A stretch of DNA of 35,314 nt from SVTX01 sp045659745 (GTDB lineage: Bacteria > Bacillota > Clostridia > Oscillospirales > CAG-272). The position numbers were made by a program, and so were the translations under genes. The stretch lies in the NCBI GenBank assembly GCA_045659745.1, contig JAZRCL010000044.1, positions 1-35,314 on the forward strand. Reading direction: 5' to 3'. Shown piece by piece: positions 16,117 through 25,195 of this stretch. The notes under the pieces were generated by a model. The model was not told the origin of the DNA and did not search any database. It worked only from the letters and a program-made list of their open reading frames with translations. Every line of letters begins with the position of its first letter. Position 1 is the stretch's first letter.

Positions 16117-18315
16117 TCAGTCTTCTTTTTCTTTTTTGTGGTCGTAGCGGTAATAGTCGTCTATCGCGCCGAGAAGAAGCTCGCGCGCACCCGATACGGT
16201 GGAGTTTTGTATCTGCGCTCCTGCCATATTGAAGTGACCGCCGCCTTTAAGACGCTCAAGTATGAGTTGGACGTTTATATTGCCTGTGGAGCGGCCCGAG
16301 ATGACGATGTCATCTCCTATACGCACCATAGCAAACGCTGCGTCGATTCCCTTGGCGGAGAGAAGCTTGTCTGCCACCTTAGAGACGATTATTCTGTCGG
16401 ACTGCTTGCCGACTCTGTCGTCTGGCATCCAGCTTATAGCGATATTCTTATCTCTGCCGTATATCTTTGCGGTGGACTCAAATTCGCCCGTGAGGAGTAT
16501 TTCCTCAAGGTCGTCCTTGAACATTTCCTTTGCAACCTCGGTGTGAGCGCCGCGAGTGTAGAGGTAATGCGAGAGCGCAAAGGTCTGCGCGCCCGTGTTT
16601 CTTGTGAAGTTCTGGGTGTCAAGCATTATTCCAGACAGAAGCAGAGTTGCCTCCTCCTTTGCGAGTGTGTCGGCGAAACGGCTCTGCTGGAGTATTTCGG
16701 ATACTATCTCACTTGCTGACGAGCGAGTCGTTTCTATGTACTGAAGGAAGGGAGTGAACTCAAGCGCGTCCGAAAGTCTGTGGTGGTCAATTACCGCGAT
16801 GTTCTTGACTGTGCGCGCAAGGTCGGGGCACTCGTATATCTTTATATTGTTAACGTCGGTTATAAGCAGGAGGGTATCGGGGGTGACGAGGTCAAGGGCC
16901 GCGTCCTTGCCAATAAAGACGCCGTCGTATATATCCAGTCCCAAAAGACCTGCTCTGCAGAGGTTGAACTCGTTTGTGCGCTTGTTAACTACTACATTTA
17001 CTGCGGGTTTGTCTTCGCCCTGACCAAAGTGAGAGTCGAGCGCGGAGAAGCAGAATCTTGCAAGTCCTATGCAGGACGCGATAGAGTCAAAGTCGGGGTT
17101 GCAGTGTCCCATAATGAGAATGTTGGAAGCGTTTACTATGCTCTGGCACAAGAGATCTCCACTGACACGGGAAACGACGGAAGTGTTGTTTTCCATGGTT
17201 TTGTGTGTTCCGCCAAAGAATATGTAGCTTTCTCCGTTTTTGATTGCGACCTGGTTTCCTCCTCGGCCTATTGCCATAGACAGCGCCGCCATAGCGAAGT
17301 CTTCCTTTTCGGCAAGAGAATCACCCTGCGCTGAAATGCCCATTGAAACCGTGACAGGGAAGGTGTTGTCTCCGATTTTTAGGGACATTATCTTTCTCTG
17401 TATAGAGAAGTCGTCTGCTATCTGAGCGTCGAGAGCTTTCTTGGGGAAGATGGCAACGTACTTATTTCTCTCATACTCGCGCATAAATCCGTTCATCTCC
17501 GCTACCCATCCCTCAAGCAAAAGCTCGACCTGAGCGGAAGCGGTACGGTAGTCTGCGCGGATATACTGCGTAAGCTCCTGGAGATTATCTATCGTTATGT
17601 AGGCAACGACGGTAGACTCGCGCTCGGTCTCCTCGCGGAGCTCAAGCAGAGTGTTGACGTCATTGAAGAGTACAAAGTAAAACTCCTTGTCGCGGATCAT
17701 CATAGCGTAGCTGCGAATAGCGTATCTTCTGCCGTCGGAGAGTCTTACCACGGGAGTTTTCTCAAGCGGAGCCTCCTCGGGGAGGTTGAAAATAGGAGTG
17801 TTGTAATATATCTCTCTGTTTTCGCTTCTCGACGCGATGCTCTTTATGTGAAGCGGGCAGATTTCGGAAAAGTCAATTCCGCTTACCGCGCTCTTGTGAC
17901 CGAGAATGTCCTGAAGCGCGCCGTTCATGACTCTTACCTTGCCGTCGGATCCTACGAGCGCGTAAGGAACGTCAATGACGTATCTGAACATATCGTATAT
18001 CTCTGTGTCCGAGAGGTCTGCCTGAGCTCTTGCATCCTTGAGCTTTTTGTATTTGACCGAATAGAAAATACAGATGCTTCCTGCAGATGCTGCGTAGAAT
18101 ATCGTGATGAGAAGCGTTGTATAAAACCTCGCGTTTGCATTTTTTATTCCGGGCACAAAGCAAAGCGCCACGCACATAGCGAGGAGTATCAGTGCCTCGA
18201 CAACGCAGAAGATAAACTGCGGTCGCATATCAAGGTCGTATCTGCCTGCGCGTCGGCCTTGAGTCGACGTCTGGCGAGGCAGGCGGGTTTTCGTGCCAAA
18301 GTAGTTAGTTTTCAT
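16117..18315 (-). CDS. gdpP: c-di-AMP phosphodiesterase GdpP-like (PAS, degenerate GGDEF, DHH-DHHA1)
   Basis: GdpP degrades cyclic-di-AMP to pApA and so controls potassium, osmotic and cell-wall homeostasis. Two membrane helices lie at about 33-55 and 64-86, followed by a PAS-like sensor (about 110-220). The degenerate GGDEF domain (about 230-370) lacks the GGDEF catalytic sequence. The DHH domain shows H404/D408/D410 (GHCNPDFDS), D487, D510-H511-H512 and D566, all metal-ligand positions intact. The DHHA1 domain ends with GGGHFNMAG (691-699). At 732 residues it is longer than Bacillus GdpP (about 660), mostly through N-terminal and linker extensions. GGAAAGG precedes the ATG. It lies between the YybS-like membrane protein and rplI, the standard neighbourhood. 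Confidence 0.95.
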   Translation of the reverse strand: MKTNYFGTKTRLPRQTSTQGRRAGRYDLDMRPQFIFCVVEALILLAMCVALCFVPGIKNANARFYTTLLITIFYAASAGSICIFYSVKYKKLKDARAQADLSDTEIYDMFRYVIDVPYALVGSDGKVRVMNGALQDILGHKSAVSGIDFSEICPLHIKSIASRSENREIYYNTPIFNLPEEAPLEKTPVVRLSDGRRYAIRSYAMMIRDKEFYFVLFNDVNTLLELREETERESTVVAYITIDNLQELTQYIRADYRTASAQVELLLEGWVAEMNGFMREYERNKYVAIFPKKALDAQIADDFSIQRKIMSLKIGDNTFPVTVSMGISAQGDSLAEKEDFAMAALSMAIGRGGNQVAIKNGESYIFFGGTHKTMENNTSVVSRVSGDLLCQSIVNASNILIMGHCNPDFDSIASCIGLARFCFSALDSHFGQGEDKPAVNVVVNKRTNEFNLCRAGLLGLDIYDGVFIGKDAALDLVTPDTLLLITDVNNIKIYECPDLARTVKNIAVIDHHRLSDALEFTPFLQYIETTRSSASEIVSEILQQSRFADTLAKEEATLLLSGIMLDTQNFTRNTGAQTFALSHYLYTRGAHTEVAKEMFKDDLEEILLTGEFESTAKIYGRDKNIAISWMPDDRVGKQSDRIIVSKVADKLLSAKGIDAAFAMVRIGDDIVISGRSTGNINVQLILERLKGGGHFNMAGAQIQNSTVSGARELLLGAIDDYYRYDHKKEKED

Positions 18316-18354
18316 ATCAGATACCTTTCCGTAAAATTGGAGTTGGCTGCTGTT

Positions 18355-19548
18355 TTAAGATCTGTTCTTTGAGTAATGTTTTTTTGCCCATTGATCTATA
18401 GATGTGATTATGATATAGAAGGCTCCAATTGCCGCGACGATGTAAAGCACGTATGACGTGAGCATGAAGAACGCGACAAGCAATAAAAGAATAGCGAAGA
18501 ATCCAAAGCCGCGGAGCTTTTTAACTATTATACCAAAGGACTCAATTCCAACGATAAAGAGTCCGGGCAAAAGAATTATGCAAAGGTTGCCCGAGACCAC
18601 ACCGAGCATACTGGGTCTGCCCGCCACGTCCGTTGATAGAGAGAGGATATAGGAGAGAACAAACGCCGAAGCGGCATAAATGCTCATAGTTATTTTCAAA
18701 GTTTTCGGGTTTATGAGCAGGTCATAGTCTGTGCTTTGATACATCAGAATCTGCAGAGAGTGCGATATAAATACCAGCACGAACGTCGCGACCGTAATAA
18801 TCGCGGGGAGCATATTAAAGGTGTGTACAATAAGACCGTCAATATACTCATTCAGATCCTCGCGGCTGATGATCGTATACAGCTCTTCTCCAAATTGCGC
18901 AAACATATTTTCAAGATAGCCCGAAAGACTGTAGCGTATATTTTCTATGTCAGACTGTATCGCGGTGTAGCTCATATTTCCGCTCAGATACAAAAGCAGA
19001 GCAACGACACCCGCAAGCAGAGCGAGAAATGTCAGTGACGAGGCAAGGATGATGCTCTTGCGCTCGGTGTTTTTTCTCTGGAGTATTCCCTGAATCATTG
19101 CTGCGGGGAGAGGAACTATTGCCAACAGCGATACTGCCCAATCACCCGTCATTGCGAGCGCGCCTATATATGACACGACAAAAAGCAACGCAAGAGCAGG
19201 ATATAGCTTTTTTGTGCAAACGGAGGAGAGATACGCTCCTATTGTGAATATAAGAATCATAGCCGCAAAGGCTGCGGGCAAAACAGGCGATAGCGTGAGG
19301 TAATACAGGGACAGTATTATAACCGAACAGCTTATGGCATACATAAGCTTTTTGATCATCACAAACAGAAAGGCTATGCCTCCGCCGATTATGAGATATG
19401 CCGGAACGGAAAAATGCAATGGTGTTTCCGGATATCCTATGGAGAGTACCGCGCAGGGAAGATAGACACAGCAGAGCGCAAGCAAAAATACGGAAAGTAT
19501 GATCTTTCGCAAGGGATATATTTCGTCAAGTCTTTTTTGACTGCTCAT
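18355..19548 (-). CDS. YybS family (DUF2232) membrane protein
   Basis: This polytopic membrane protein has 397 residues and roughly nine to eleven hydrophobic segments, with one larger loop at about 195-240. The family is usually found directly upstream of gdpP (yybS-yybT in Bacillus). Its function is not established. It may work with GdpP or resemble energy-coupling/transport membrane components, but this is inference from position. GAAAGGAGCAG is a strong ribosome binding site before the ATG. It is the first gene of the minus-strand operon running to ftsH and has its own promoter about 50 bases upstream. Confidence 0.85.
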   Translation of the reverse strand: MSSQKRLDEIYPLRKIILSVFLLALCCVYLPCAVLSIGYPETPLHFSVPAYLIIGGGIAFLFVMIKKLMYAISCSVIILSLYYLTLSPVLPAAFAAMILIFTIGAYLSSVCTKKLYPALALLFVVSYIGALAMTGDWAVSLLAIVPLPAAMIQGILQRKNTERKSIILASSLTFLALLAGVVALLLYLSGNMSYTAIQSDIENIRYSLSGYLENMFAQFGEELYTIISREDLNEYIDGLIVHTFNMLPAIITVATFVLVFISHSLQILMYQSTDYDLLINPKTLKITMSIYAASAFVLSYILSLSTDVAGRPSMLGVVSGNLCIILLPGLFIVGIESFGIIVKKLRGFGFFAILLLLVAFFMLTSYVLYIVAAIGAFYIIITSIDQWAKKHYSKNRS

Positions 19549-19599
19549 AATCTGCTCCTTTCCCGGGTATTTTTACACGAAACTTTTTCACATTATATC

Positions 19600-19628
19600 A
19601 TTATATCATATAATTGTGTTTTTGTAAA
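19600..19628 (-). promoter_or_regulatory. Promoter of the yybS-gdpP-rplI-dnaB-tilS-hpt operon
   Basis: On the minus strand TTTACA (19623-19628), 17 bases and a perfect TATAAT (19600-19605) precede yybS; a second TATAAT lies 9 bases further downstream. It is one half of a 309-base divergent region; the other half holds the rimP promoter. Apart from these two promoters and the rimP leader, I see only AT-rich sequence in this gap. Confidence 0.75.
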
Positions 19629-19752
19629 CATAAAATGTGATGTTTTTTTGAAAAGACTCTTAATTTTTGGAGAAAATATCATAAAACGCACTCCTTGGGC
19701 AATATTTTTACCGACATATATTAAAAAAGTGAAGAATTTTTGAAAAAAAGTA

Positions 19753-19781
19753 TTGCAATCTCAAAAAAAGTGTGCTATAAT
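19753..19781 (+). promoter_or_regulatory. Promoter of the rimP-nusA-infB operon
   Basis: TTGCAA (19753-19758), a 17-base spacer and a perfect TATAAT (19776-19781) predict a start near 19788 and a leader of about 70 bases before the rimP ATG. Confidence 0.82.
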
Positions 19782-19804
19782 GCGTATGGTAATATCAGGT
19801 ATTA

Positions 19805-19829
19805 TGGAGTGGGTGCGAAATCCACTCTA
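19805..19829 (+). promoter_or_regulatory. Leader hairpin upstream of rimP
   Basis: In the predicted leader, TGGAGTGG (19805-19812) pairs with CCACTCTA (19822-19829) across a 9-base loop, followed by AAGTTTTATTT. A GTGGG/CCCAC-type hairpin in front of rimP is, as I recall, frequent in Firmicutes and could be an attenuator acted on by NusA. The stem is short and the U-run interrupted, so strong termination is not expected without help. Confidence 0.4.
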
Positions 19830-19857
19830 AAGTTTTATTTGGAGAAAATTAATTTTT

Positions 19858-20346
19858 ATGAAAATTTCAGGAAACAAGAATGTAGCGTCCGCAGTACGCG
19901 AGCTGGTCACTCCCGTAGCGGAGGAGATGGGCTATTATATATGGGACGTTGAGTTTGTAAAGGAAGGCGCGGACAAATATCTTCGTATCACCATTGATAA
20001 CGAGGAAGGCATTACTATTGATGACTGTGAAAAATTCCACAGAGCGATAGACCCCGTGCTTGACGAGGCTGATCCTATAAGCGAGGCGTATATTCTTGAG
20101 GTGTCCTCGCCCGGTATTGAGCGCGAGCTCAAGTGCGATGACCACATATTTGCTTGCGTTGACTGGGACGTTGAAGTAAAGCTTTACGCACCCAAGGACG
20201 GAACAAAGGTGTTTCGCGGAGTGCTTCTCGGAATGGATGAGAGCCTTGAGAGTATAGTTATCTCTCAGAACGGCAACGAGATGGCATTCAAAAAGAGCGA
20301 GATTGCCAAGCTTTCGACGTATTTTGACTTCGGAAGCCTTAAGTAA
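19858..20346 (+). CDS. rimP: Ribosome maturation factor RimP
   Basis: RimP assists assembly of the 30S subunit, binding early to the S12 region. The protein has 162 residues, with the N-terminal alpha/beta domain (VEFVKEGADKYLRITID, then EVSSPGIERELK at about 80-91) and a C-terminal SH3-like domain. TTGGAGAAAA upstream of the ATG supplies the ribosome binding site at a slightly long spacing. It opens the classic rimP-nusA-ylxR-ylxQ-infB operon and has a strong promoter and leader hairpin before it. Confidence 0.95.
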   Translation: MKISGNKNVASAVRELVTPVAEEMGYYIWDVEFVKEGADKYLRITIDNEEGITIDDCEKFHRAIDPVLDEADPISEAYILEVSSPGIERELKCDDHIFACVDWDVEVKLYAPKDGTKVFRGVLLGMDESLESIVISQNGNEMAFKKSEIAKLSTYFDFGSLK

Positions 20347-20401
20347 TGTAAAAAAATTAGAAATATATCACCAAACACAAAGATATTGAAAGGATATTAA
20401 A

Positions 20402-21451
20402 ATGAACACAGAGTTTTTTAACGCGCTCGAGCTTCTTGAAAAGGAAAAGGGTATTCCCCAGGCGTACATGTTTGAAAAAATTGAGGCTGCGCTTGCAAGC
20501 GCTCTCAAAAAGGAGTACGGCAATAACACCAACGTAAGAGTGCATATAGACCCTGCAAAAAAGGATCTCCGCGTATATCAGCAGAAGGAGGTCGTTGAGG
20601 AGGTTGAAGATCCTACCTCTCAGATTTCTCTCGCAGACGCAAAGGCGATAAGCAAAAGACACAAGCTCGGCGGTATAGTTGAGTTTGAGATAAAGACAAA
20701 GACACTTCGCCGTCTTTCCGCAGGCGCGGCAAAGTCGGTTATCATTCAGGGTATCCGCGAGGGCGAGCACAAGGCTATGCAGGAGGCTTACGAGTCCAAG
20801 AGAGGCGAGATCATCACGGCTACTGTACTTAAGGTTGACAATGAAACGGGCAACGTTGTAGTTGACACAGGTACAGGCAGAGCGGTTCTTCTCCACGGCG
20901 AACAGATCCCCGGCGAGACCTTTGAGGTTGGAGAGAAGATCAAGGTGTTCATTCAGGAGGTAAACAAGGAGACCAGAGGTCCTCTTGTCACTCTGTCGAG
21001 AATTCACCCCGGCTTCGTCCGCAGAATATTTGAGCTTGAGATCCCCGAGATCACAGACGGTATCGTTATTATCAAGGGCGTTTCCAGAGAAGCGGGATCC
21101 AGAACAAAGATATCCGTTTACTCCCGTGACGAGAGTGTTGACGCAATAGGCGCTTGTATCGGTAATCACGGTATGAGAATAGACAGCATCCTCTCCGAGC
21201 TTGGCGGCGAGAAGATAGATATTATCCAGTACAACGAGATCCCCGAGGAATACGTTGCAGAGGCACTTTCTCCCGCGTCCGTAATCTCCGCAGAGATGGA
21301 CGGCGAGAAGCTTTGCAGAGTTGTAGTTCCTGCAGATCAGCTCTCTCTTGCTATTGGCAAGGAGGGACAGAACGTTCGTCTTGCTGCAAGACTTACAGGT
21401 CTTAAGATAGACATCACGGCAGAGGGCTACGAAAAGAAGACTATTATCTGA
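20402..21451 (+). CDS. nusA: Transcription termination/antitermination factor NusA
   Basis: NusA binds RNA polymerase and nascent RNA, enhancing pausing and intrinsic termination. The N-terminal polymerase-binding domain is at about 1-125, the S1 domain at about 134-200 (GEIITATVLKV), and KH1/KH2 domains at about 200-345 with the GKEGQNVRLAARLTG signature at 319-333. At 349 residues it is the Gram-positive form without C-terminal acidic repeats. AAAGGATATTAAA precedes the ATG, 55 bases after rimP. NusA commonly autoregulates this operon through the leader. Confidence 0.97.
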   Translation: MNTEFFNALELLEKEKGIPQAYMFEKIEAALASALKKEYGNNTNVRVHIDPAKKDLRVYQQKEVVEEVEDPTSQISLADAKAISKRHKLGGIVEFEIKTKTLRRLSAGAAKSVIIQGIREGEHKAMQEAYESKRGEIITATVLKVDNETGNVVVDTGTGRAVLLHGEQIPGETFEVGEKIKVFIQEVNKETRGPLVTLSRIHPGFVRRIFELEIPEITDGIVIIKGVSREAGSRTKISVYSRDESVDAIGACIGNHGMRIDSILSELGGEKIDIIQYNEIPEEYVAEALSPASVISAEMDGEKLCRVVVPADQLSLAIGKEGQNVRLAARLTGLKIDITAEGYEKKTII

Positions 21452-21464
21452 TAGCAGGTGTAAT

Positions 21465-21746
21465 ATGGAGCAGAAGGTAAGAAAGATACCCGTACGTCAG
21501 TGCCTTGGCTGCAACGAGCACAAGCCGAAGAAGGAAATGCTTCGCGTGCTGAGAACTCCCGAGGGAGAAATAACTCTTGACTTTACGGGAAAGAAATCCG
21601 GCAGAGGCGCGTATATATGTCCCAAGGCAGCTTGCCTTAAGCGCGCGCGCAAAAGCCGCAGAATAGACCGCGCGCTTGAGTGTGATATTCCCGAAGAGGT
21701 TTATGACGCTATGGAAAATGCGCTCGCGGAAGAATTCGGAGAATAA
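21465..21746 (+). CDS. ylxR: YlxR family RNA-binding protein (RnpM)
   Basis: This small 93-residue protein of the DUF448 family is encoded between nusA and ylxQ. The diagnostic motif RQCLGCNEHKPKKEMLR (about 10-26) and the GRGAYIC segment (about 46-52) are present. In Bacillus the protein has been linked to the RNase P RNA and named RnpM; transferring that role here is by homology only. The ribosome binding site is modest (CAGGTGTAAT), and the gene begins 13 bases after the nusA stop, so coupling to nusA is likely. Confidence 0.93.
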   Translation: MEQKVRKIPVRQCLGCNEHKPKKEMLRVLRTPEGEITLDFTGKKSGRGAYICPKAACLKRARKSRRIDRALECDIPEEVYDAMENALAEEFGE

Positions 21747-21765
21747 AAAATCGGAGTGGTTTGGG

Positions 21766-22101
21766 ATGGAAAAGAATGAGAAAAATCTTCTGGGAATGAT
21801 AGGTATCTGTCGCTCGGCAGGGGCAACAATAATAGGAGTGCCTATGATATGCGAAGAGCTTCGCCGCAGGGGAGAGGGATATCCGAATATAATCGTTCTT
21901 GAAGCGTCGGACACGTCCGAGAACACTCACAAAAAAATAACTGACAAATGTAATTTTTATAAGGTGAAACACGTAAGGCTTATCTGCGACTGCGAAACAC
22001 TCGGCAGAGCGGTAGGCAAGAGTGCCGTTGCGGCTGTGGCTGTAATGGGAGAAAATTTTTGCCGTGCGGTTGAGGGAAAGCTCTCGCACGACGGCGAGTA
22101 A
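21766..22101 (+). CDS. ylxQ: L7Ae/L30e-type ribosomal-like protein YlxQ
   Basis: YlxQ is a kink-turn RNA-binding fold protein of the L7Ae family, usually encoded just before infB. The 111-residue sequence shows LLGMIGICRSAG near the start, matching the family's LGLAxRAG pattern, and VIVxxDAS-like IIVLEASD in the middle. The C-terminal half contains GRAVGKSAVAAVAV, equivalent to the LGxAIGK motif. I start at the ATG at 21766 with CGGAG upstream; an in-frame ATG at 21676 would overlap ylxR by 71 bases and lacks a matching ribosome binding site. Confidence 0.9.
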   Translation: MEKNEKNLLGMIGICRSAGATIIGVPMICEELRRRGEGYPNIIVLEASDTSENTHKKITDKCNFYKVKHVRLICDCETLGRAVGKSAVAAVAVMGENFCRAVEGKLSHDGE

Positions 22102-22170
22102 AAAATCAAACGGTAAAATTTCAAAAACAGAGCAACGCAACAATCACGAATGAAAGGCAGAGAATAATTT

Positions 22171-25125
22171 ATGGCAAAACCGCAATTTAAGGCTAATCAA
22201 CTTGCAAAGGATCTTGAGCTTAAGAGCAAGGAGATCGTTGATATAATGTCGGAAAAGGGCATAGAGCTCAAGGCGCAGAAGACGCTTGAGCCCCGTGAAT
22301 TCGACATTCTTTTCGACGCGCTTACGTCCAAGTATCAGGTTGAGTGTATTGACGATTATATCGACGGTGTTACCTATATCCCCTCAAAGCTCGTAAAGGA
22401 AGAATCAAAGGCGGCGCCTGTGGTTGAACCCAAGGTTCAGCCCGAGGTTAAAGTCGAGGTCAAGGCAGAGGCCAAGACCGAGGCAAAGAAGGCGGAGACT
22501 AAGGTGTCCGAGAATAAGCCTGCGGTATCTACAAAGACCGAAAAGAAAGAAGAAAAGAAAGAGACCAAGGCAGAGGTTAAGGCGGAGGTTAAGGTTGAGC
22601 CTGTGGTTGAACCCAAGGTGGAAGCTAAGCCCGAAGTTAAGCCCGAGGTTAAGCCCGAGGTTAAGACTGAGCCTAAGGTTGAGCCCAAGACTCAGCCCAT
22701 AAAGCCTGCGGTTAACAAGATAGATAGAGCAGAGGCAATCGCTCGCGCAGCGGCTATTGAGAGAGCAGCACAGCAGAAGGCTCAGATGCGTGCAGATAAG
22801 CCTCAGGGCGACAGAAAGCCCGCGCCTCAGGGAGACAGACCCCAGAGACCTCAGGGCGACAGACCTGCATATCAGGGCGACAGACCTCAGAGGCCTCAGG
22901 GTGCGCAGCAGGGCGACCGTTTCCAAAAGCCCCAGCAGAATGACAGATTTTCCAAAGCGCCCGACTTCTCTCAGAGCAGACCTGATCAGAAGAAGCGTGA
23001 CGACCGCAAACCTCAGAGACCTCAGCAGGGCTTTGGCGGCAGACCCGGCATGGACAAGGACGATTATATTCCGTCCGCTCCCAAGGAAAAGTTCCAGCCT
23101 CAGATAATCACAAGAGCGCAGAGCCAGAAGGGAGAGAGCATCTCCAAGAAGGGCGCGGCAAAGACTGTGGACATTCGAGGCTCGTCGGTTGACCTTTCCA
23201 AGTACGACGAAAAGCTTGATACCTTCGTACAGGAGGACGAGCGCGACCTTCGCGGCACGAACAACCAGAAGCTTAAAAAGCAGCAGAATCAGACAAGACA
23301 GGAAAGCTCCTTCAAGCAGAAGGGCAAGGGCGGCAAGGGTCAGAAGCCTGCGCAGAAGCAGCCCCCTGTAAAGCAGGTGCTCAATATTCAGATTCCTGAT
23401 GAGATCATGGTCAGCGACCTTGCGGCTATGCTCAAGATAACCGTTGGTGATCTTATAAAGAGACTGTTTATGCTTGGTATGATGACTACCGCAAACCAGA
23501 CCATAGACTACGACACCGCGGCGATAGTTGCCGACGAACTTGGCGCGATAGTTTCCAAGGAAGTGGTTGTGACAATAGAAGAAAAGCTCTTTGACGAAAC
23601 CGAGGACTCCGATGAGCAGCTCGTACCCAGAGCGCCCGTCGTATGTGTAATGGGTCACGTTGACCACGGTAAGACATCGCTTCTCGACGCGATAAGACAC
23701 ACAAGCGTCACATCCGGTGAGGCAGGCGGTATTACACAGCATATCGGTGCTTACAGAGTTAAGGCGCAGGGACAGGACATCACCTTCCTTGACACCCCCG
23801 GACACGAGGCGTTTACCGCGATGAGAGCGAGAGGCGCACAGTCCACGGATATTGCAATTCTCGTTGTTGCGGCAGATGACGGTATCATGCCCCAGACAGT
23901 TGAGGCTATAAACCACGCAAAGGCTGCGGGAATTGACATTGTCGTAGCAATAAACAAGATGGATAAGCCTACTGCTAATCCCGACGCGGTAAAGCAGGAG
24001 CTTACAAAATACGACCTCGTTCCCGAGGAGTGGGGCGGAGACGTTATATGCGTTCCCGTATCTGCGCTTCGCGGCGACGGTATAGAGGAGCTTCTTGAAA
24101 ACGTACTGCTCGTAGCAGAGGTTAAGGAGCTTAAGGCTAACCCCAACAGACGCGCAAAGGGTCTTGTTATCGAGGCAAAGCTCGACCGTGGCCGCGGCCC
24201 TGTTGCAACCGTGCTTGTACAGAACGGTACTCTCCACAACGGAGACATAGTTATCGCGGGCACAGCAGTTGGACGTGTAAGAGCTATGACAGACCATAAC
24301 GGTAAGGCGCAGAAGACTGCAGGTCCTTCCGTTCCCGTTGAGATTATAGGTCTTTCCGAGGTTCCGCTTGCGGGTGATGAGTTCGCAGCGGTTGCTGACG
24401 AGAGAATGGCAAGAGAGCTTGCAGACAAGAGAAAGAATCAGGCAAAGGAAGAGGTCTTCAAGGCAAATGCGAGAGCAAACCTCAACGACCTGTTCGCGCA
24501 GATATCCGATGGCGTCAAGGAGCTTAACATCATACTCAAGGCTGACGTTGGTGGCTCTGCCGAGGCGGTTAAGGCATCTCTCGTTAAGCTTTCAAACGAC
24601 GAGGTCAAGGTCAGAGTTATTCACTCTGCGGTCGGTGGAATCACCGAGGGCGACGTAATGTTCGCGGCGGCTTCCAATGCAATTATCGTAGGCTTTAACG
24701 TCCGTCCCGACAAGGCAGCTATTGACTCTGCAGAAAGACAGAACGTTGATATAAGAACCTACCGAGTAATCTACCAGTGCATCGAGGAGATCGAGGCGGC
24801 TATGAAGGGTATGCTTGCTCCTACGTTCCGCGAGAACCTTCTCGGTCACGCAGAGGTACGTCAGACTATCCGTGTTCCCGGTGTTGGAACTATTGCGGGC
24901 TCTTACGTGCTTGACGGTAAGATAACCAGAGCGGCGCAGATAAGAGTCGTTCGTGACGGTATAGTAATTTTCGAGGACAAGATTTCCTCGCTCAAGAGAT
25001 TTAAGGACGACGTCAAGGAAGTCGCGCAGGGATATGAGTGCGGTATCGGACTTGACAAGTTCAACGATATCAAGATCTCTGATATACTCGAAGCTTTCGT
25101 AATGGAAGAGGTAGAGAGAGACTGA
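22171..25125 (+). CDS. infB: Translation initiation factor IF-2
   Basis: IF-2 is the GTPase that brings fMet-tRNA to the 30S subunit and promotes subunit joining. At 984 residues it is long for a Firmicute because of the N-terminus. A first IF2-N-type subdomain is at about 1-70, followed by about 300 low-complexity residues: a K/E/V/P repeat region near 75-180 and a QGDRP repeat region near 211-250. A second IF2-N domain is at about 408-460. The G domain has GHVDHGKT at 495-502, with DTPGHEAF and NKMD following. Domains II, III and IV complete the protein. It ends the rimP operon, but rbfA, which normally follows, is absent. Confidence 0.97.
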   Translation: MAKPQFKANQLAKDLELKSKEIVDIMSEKGIELKAQKTLEPREFDILFDALTSKYQVECIDDYIDGVTYIPSKLVKEESKAAPVVEPKVQPEVKVEVKAEAKTEAKKAETKVSENKPAVSTKTEKKEEKKETKAEVKAEVKVEPVVEPKVEAKPEVKPEVKPEVKTEPKVEPKTQPIKPAVNKIDRAEAIARAAAIERAAQQKAQMRADKPQGDRKPAPQGDRPQRPQGDRPAYQGDRPQRPQGAQQGDRFQKPQQNDRFSKAPDFSQSRPDQKKRDDRKPQRPQQGFGGRPGMDKDDYIPSAPKEKFQPQIITRAQSQKGESISKKGAAKTVDIRGSSVDLSKYDEKLDTFVQEDERDLRGTNNQKLKKQQNQTRQESSFKQKGKGGKGQKPAQKQPPVKQVLNIQIPDEIMVSDLAAMLKITVGDLIKRLFMLGMMTTANQTIDYDTAAIVADELGAIVSKEVVVTIEEKLFDETEDSDEQLVPRAPVVCVMGHVDHGKTSLLDAIRHTSVTSGEAGGITQHIGAYRVKAQGQDITFLDTPGHEAFTAMRARGAQSTDIAILVVAADDGIMPQTVEAINHAKAAGIDIVVAINKMDKPTANPDAVKQELTKYDLVPEEWGGDVICVPVSALRGDGIEELLENVLLVAEVKELKANPNRRAKGLVIEAKLDRGRGPVATVLVQNGTLHNGDIVIAGTAVGRVRAMTDHNGKAQKTAGPSVPVEIIGLSEVPLAGDEFAAVADERMARELADKRKNQAKEEVFKANARANLNDLFAQISDGVKELNIILKADVGGSAEAVKASLVKLSNDEVKVRVIHSAVGGITEGDVMFAAASNAIIVGFNVRPDKAAIDSAERQNVDIRTYRVIYQCIEEIEAAMKGMLAPTFRENLLGHAEVRQTIRVPGVGTIAGSYVLDGKITRAAQIRVVRDGIVIFEDKISSLKRFKDDVKEVAQGYECGIGLDKFNDIKISDILEAFVMEEVERD
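22621..22692 (+). repeat. Tandem K/E/V/P-coding repeat in infB
   Basis: A 12-base unit GTTAAGCCCGAG is repeated with small changes, encoding VKPE-type tetrapeptides in the disordered linker of IF-2 (residues about 151-174). The repeat is in frame and length changes would be tolerated. Confidence 0.7.
22801..22920 (+). repeat. QGDRP-coding repeats in infB
   Basis: CCTCAGGGCGACAGA and close variants recur about five times, encoding PQGDR units (residues about 211-250). The region is rich in arginine and glutamine and resembles disordered RNA-binding linkers. Confidence 0.65.
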
Positions 25126-25139
25126 TGTGAGTCTAAATT

Positions 25140-25168
25140 CTCGTTGGGGGACCTGCTCCCCCAACGAG
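25140..25168. terminator. Hairpin after infB, without U-tail
   Basis: CTCGTTGGGGGA (25140-25151) pairs perfectly with 25157-25168 around the 5-base loop CCTGC. It begins 14 bases after the infB stop and ends 10 bases before the Nudix ribosome binding site. With no T-run after it, it is more likely an mRNA-stabilising or processing hairpin, or a partial terminator, than a strong stop. Confidence 0.6.
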
Positions 25169-25195
25169 GGATTCTATGAAAGGACGGGTGACAAC

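Noticed and set aside
22621..22920. CRISPR-like repeat array
   Set aside because: The repeats are in frame, directly adjacent without unique spacers, and encode the IF-2 linker.
22405..24297. 630-codon minus-strand open frame within infB
   Set aside because: Leucine-rich low-complexity translation is simply the complement of the lysine/glutamate-rich infB linker; the real gene is intact.
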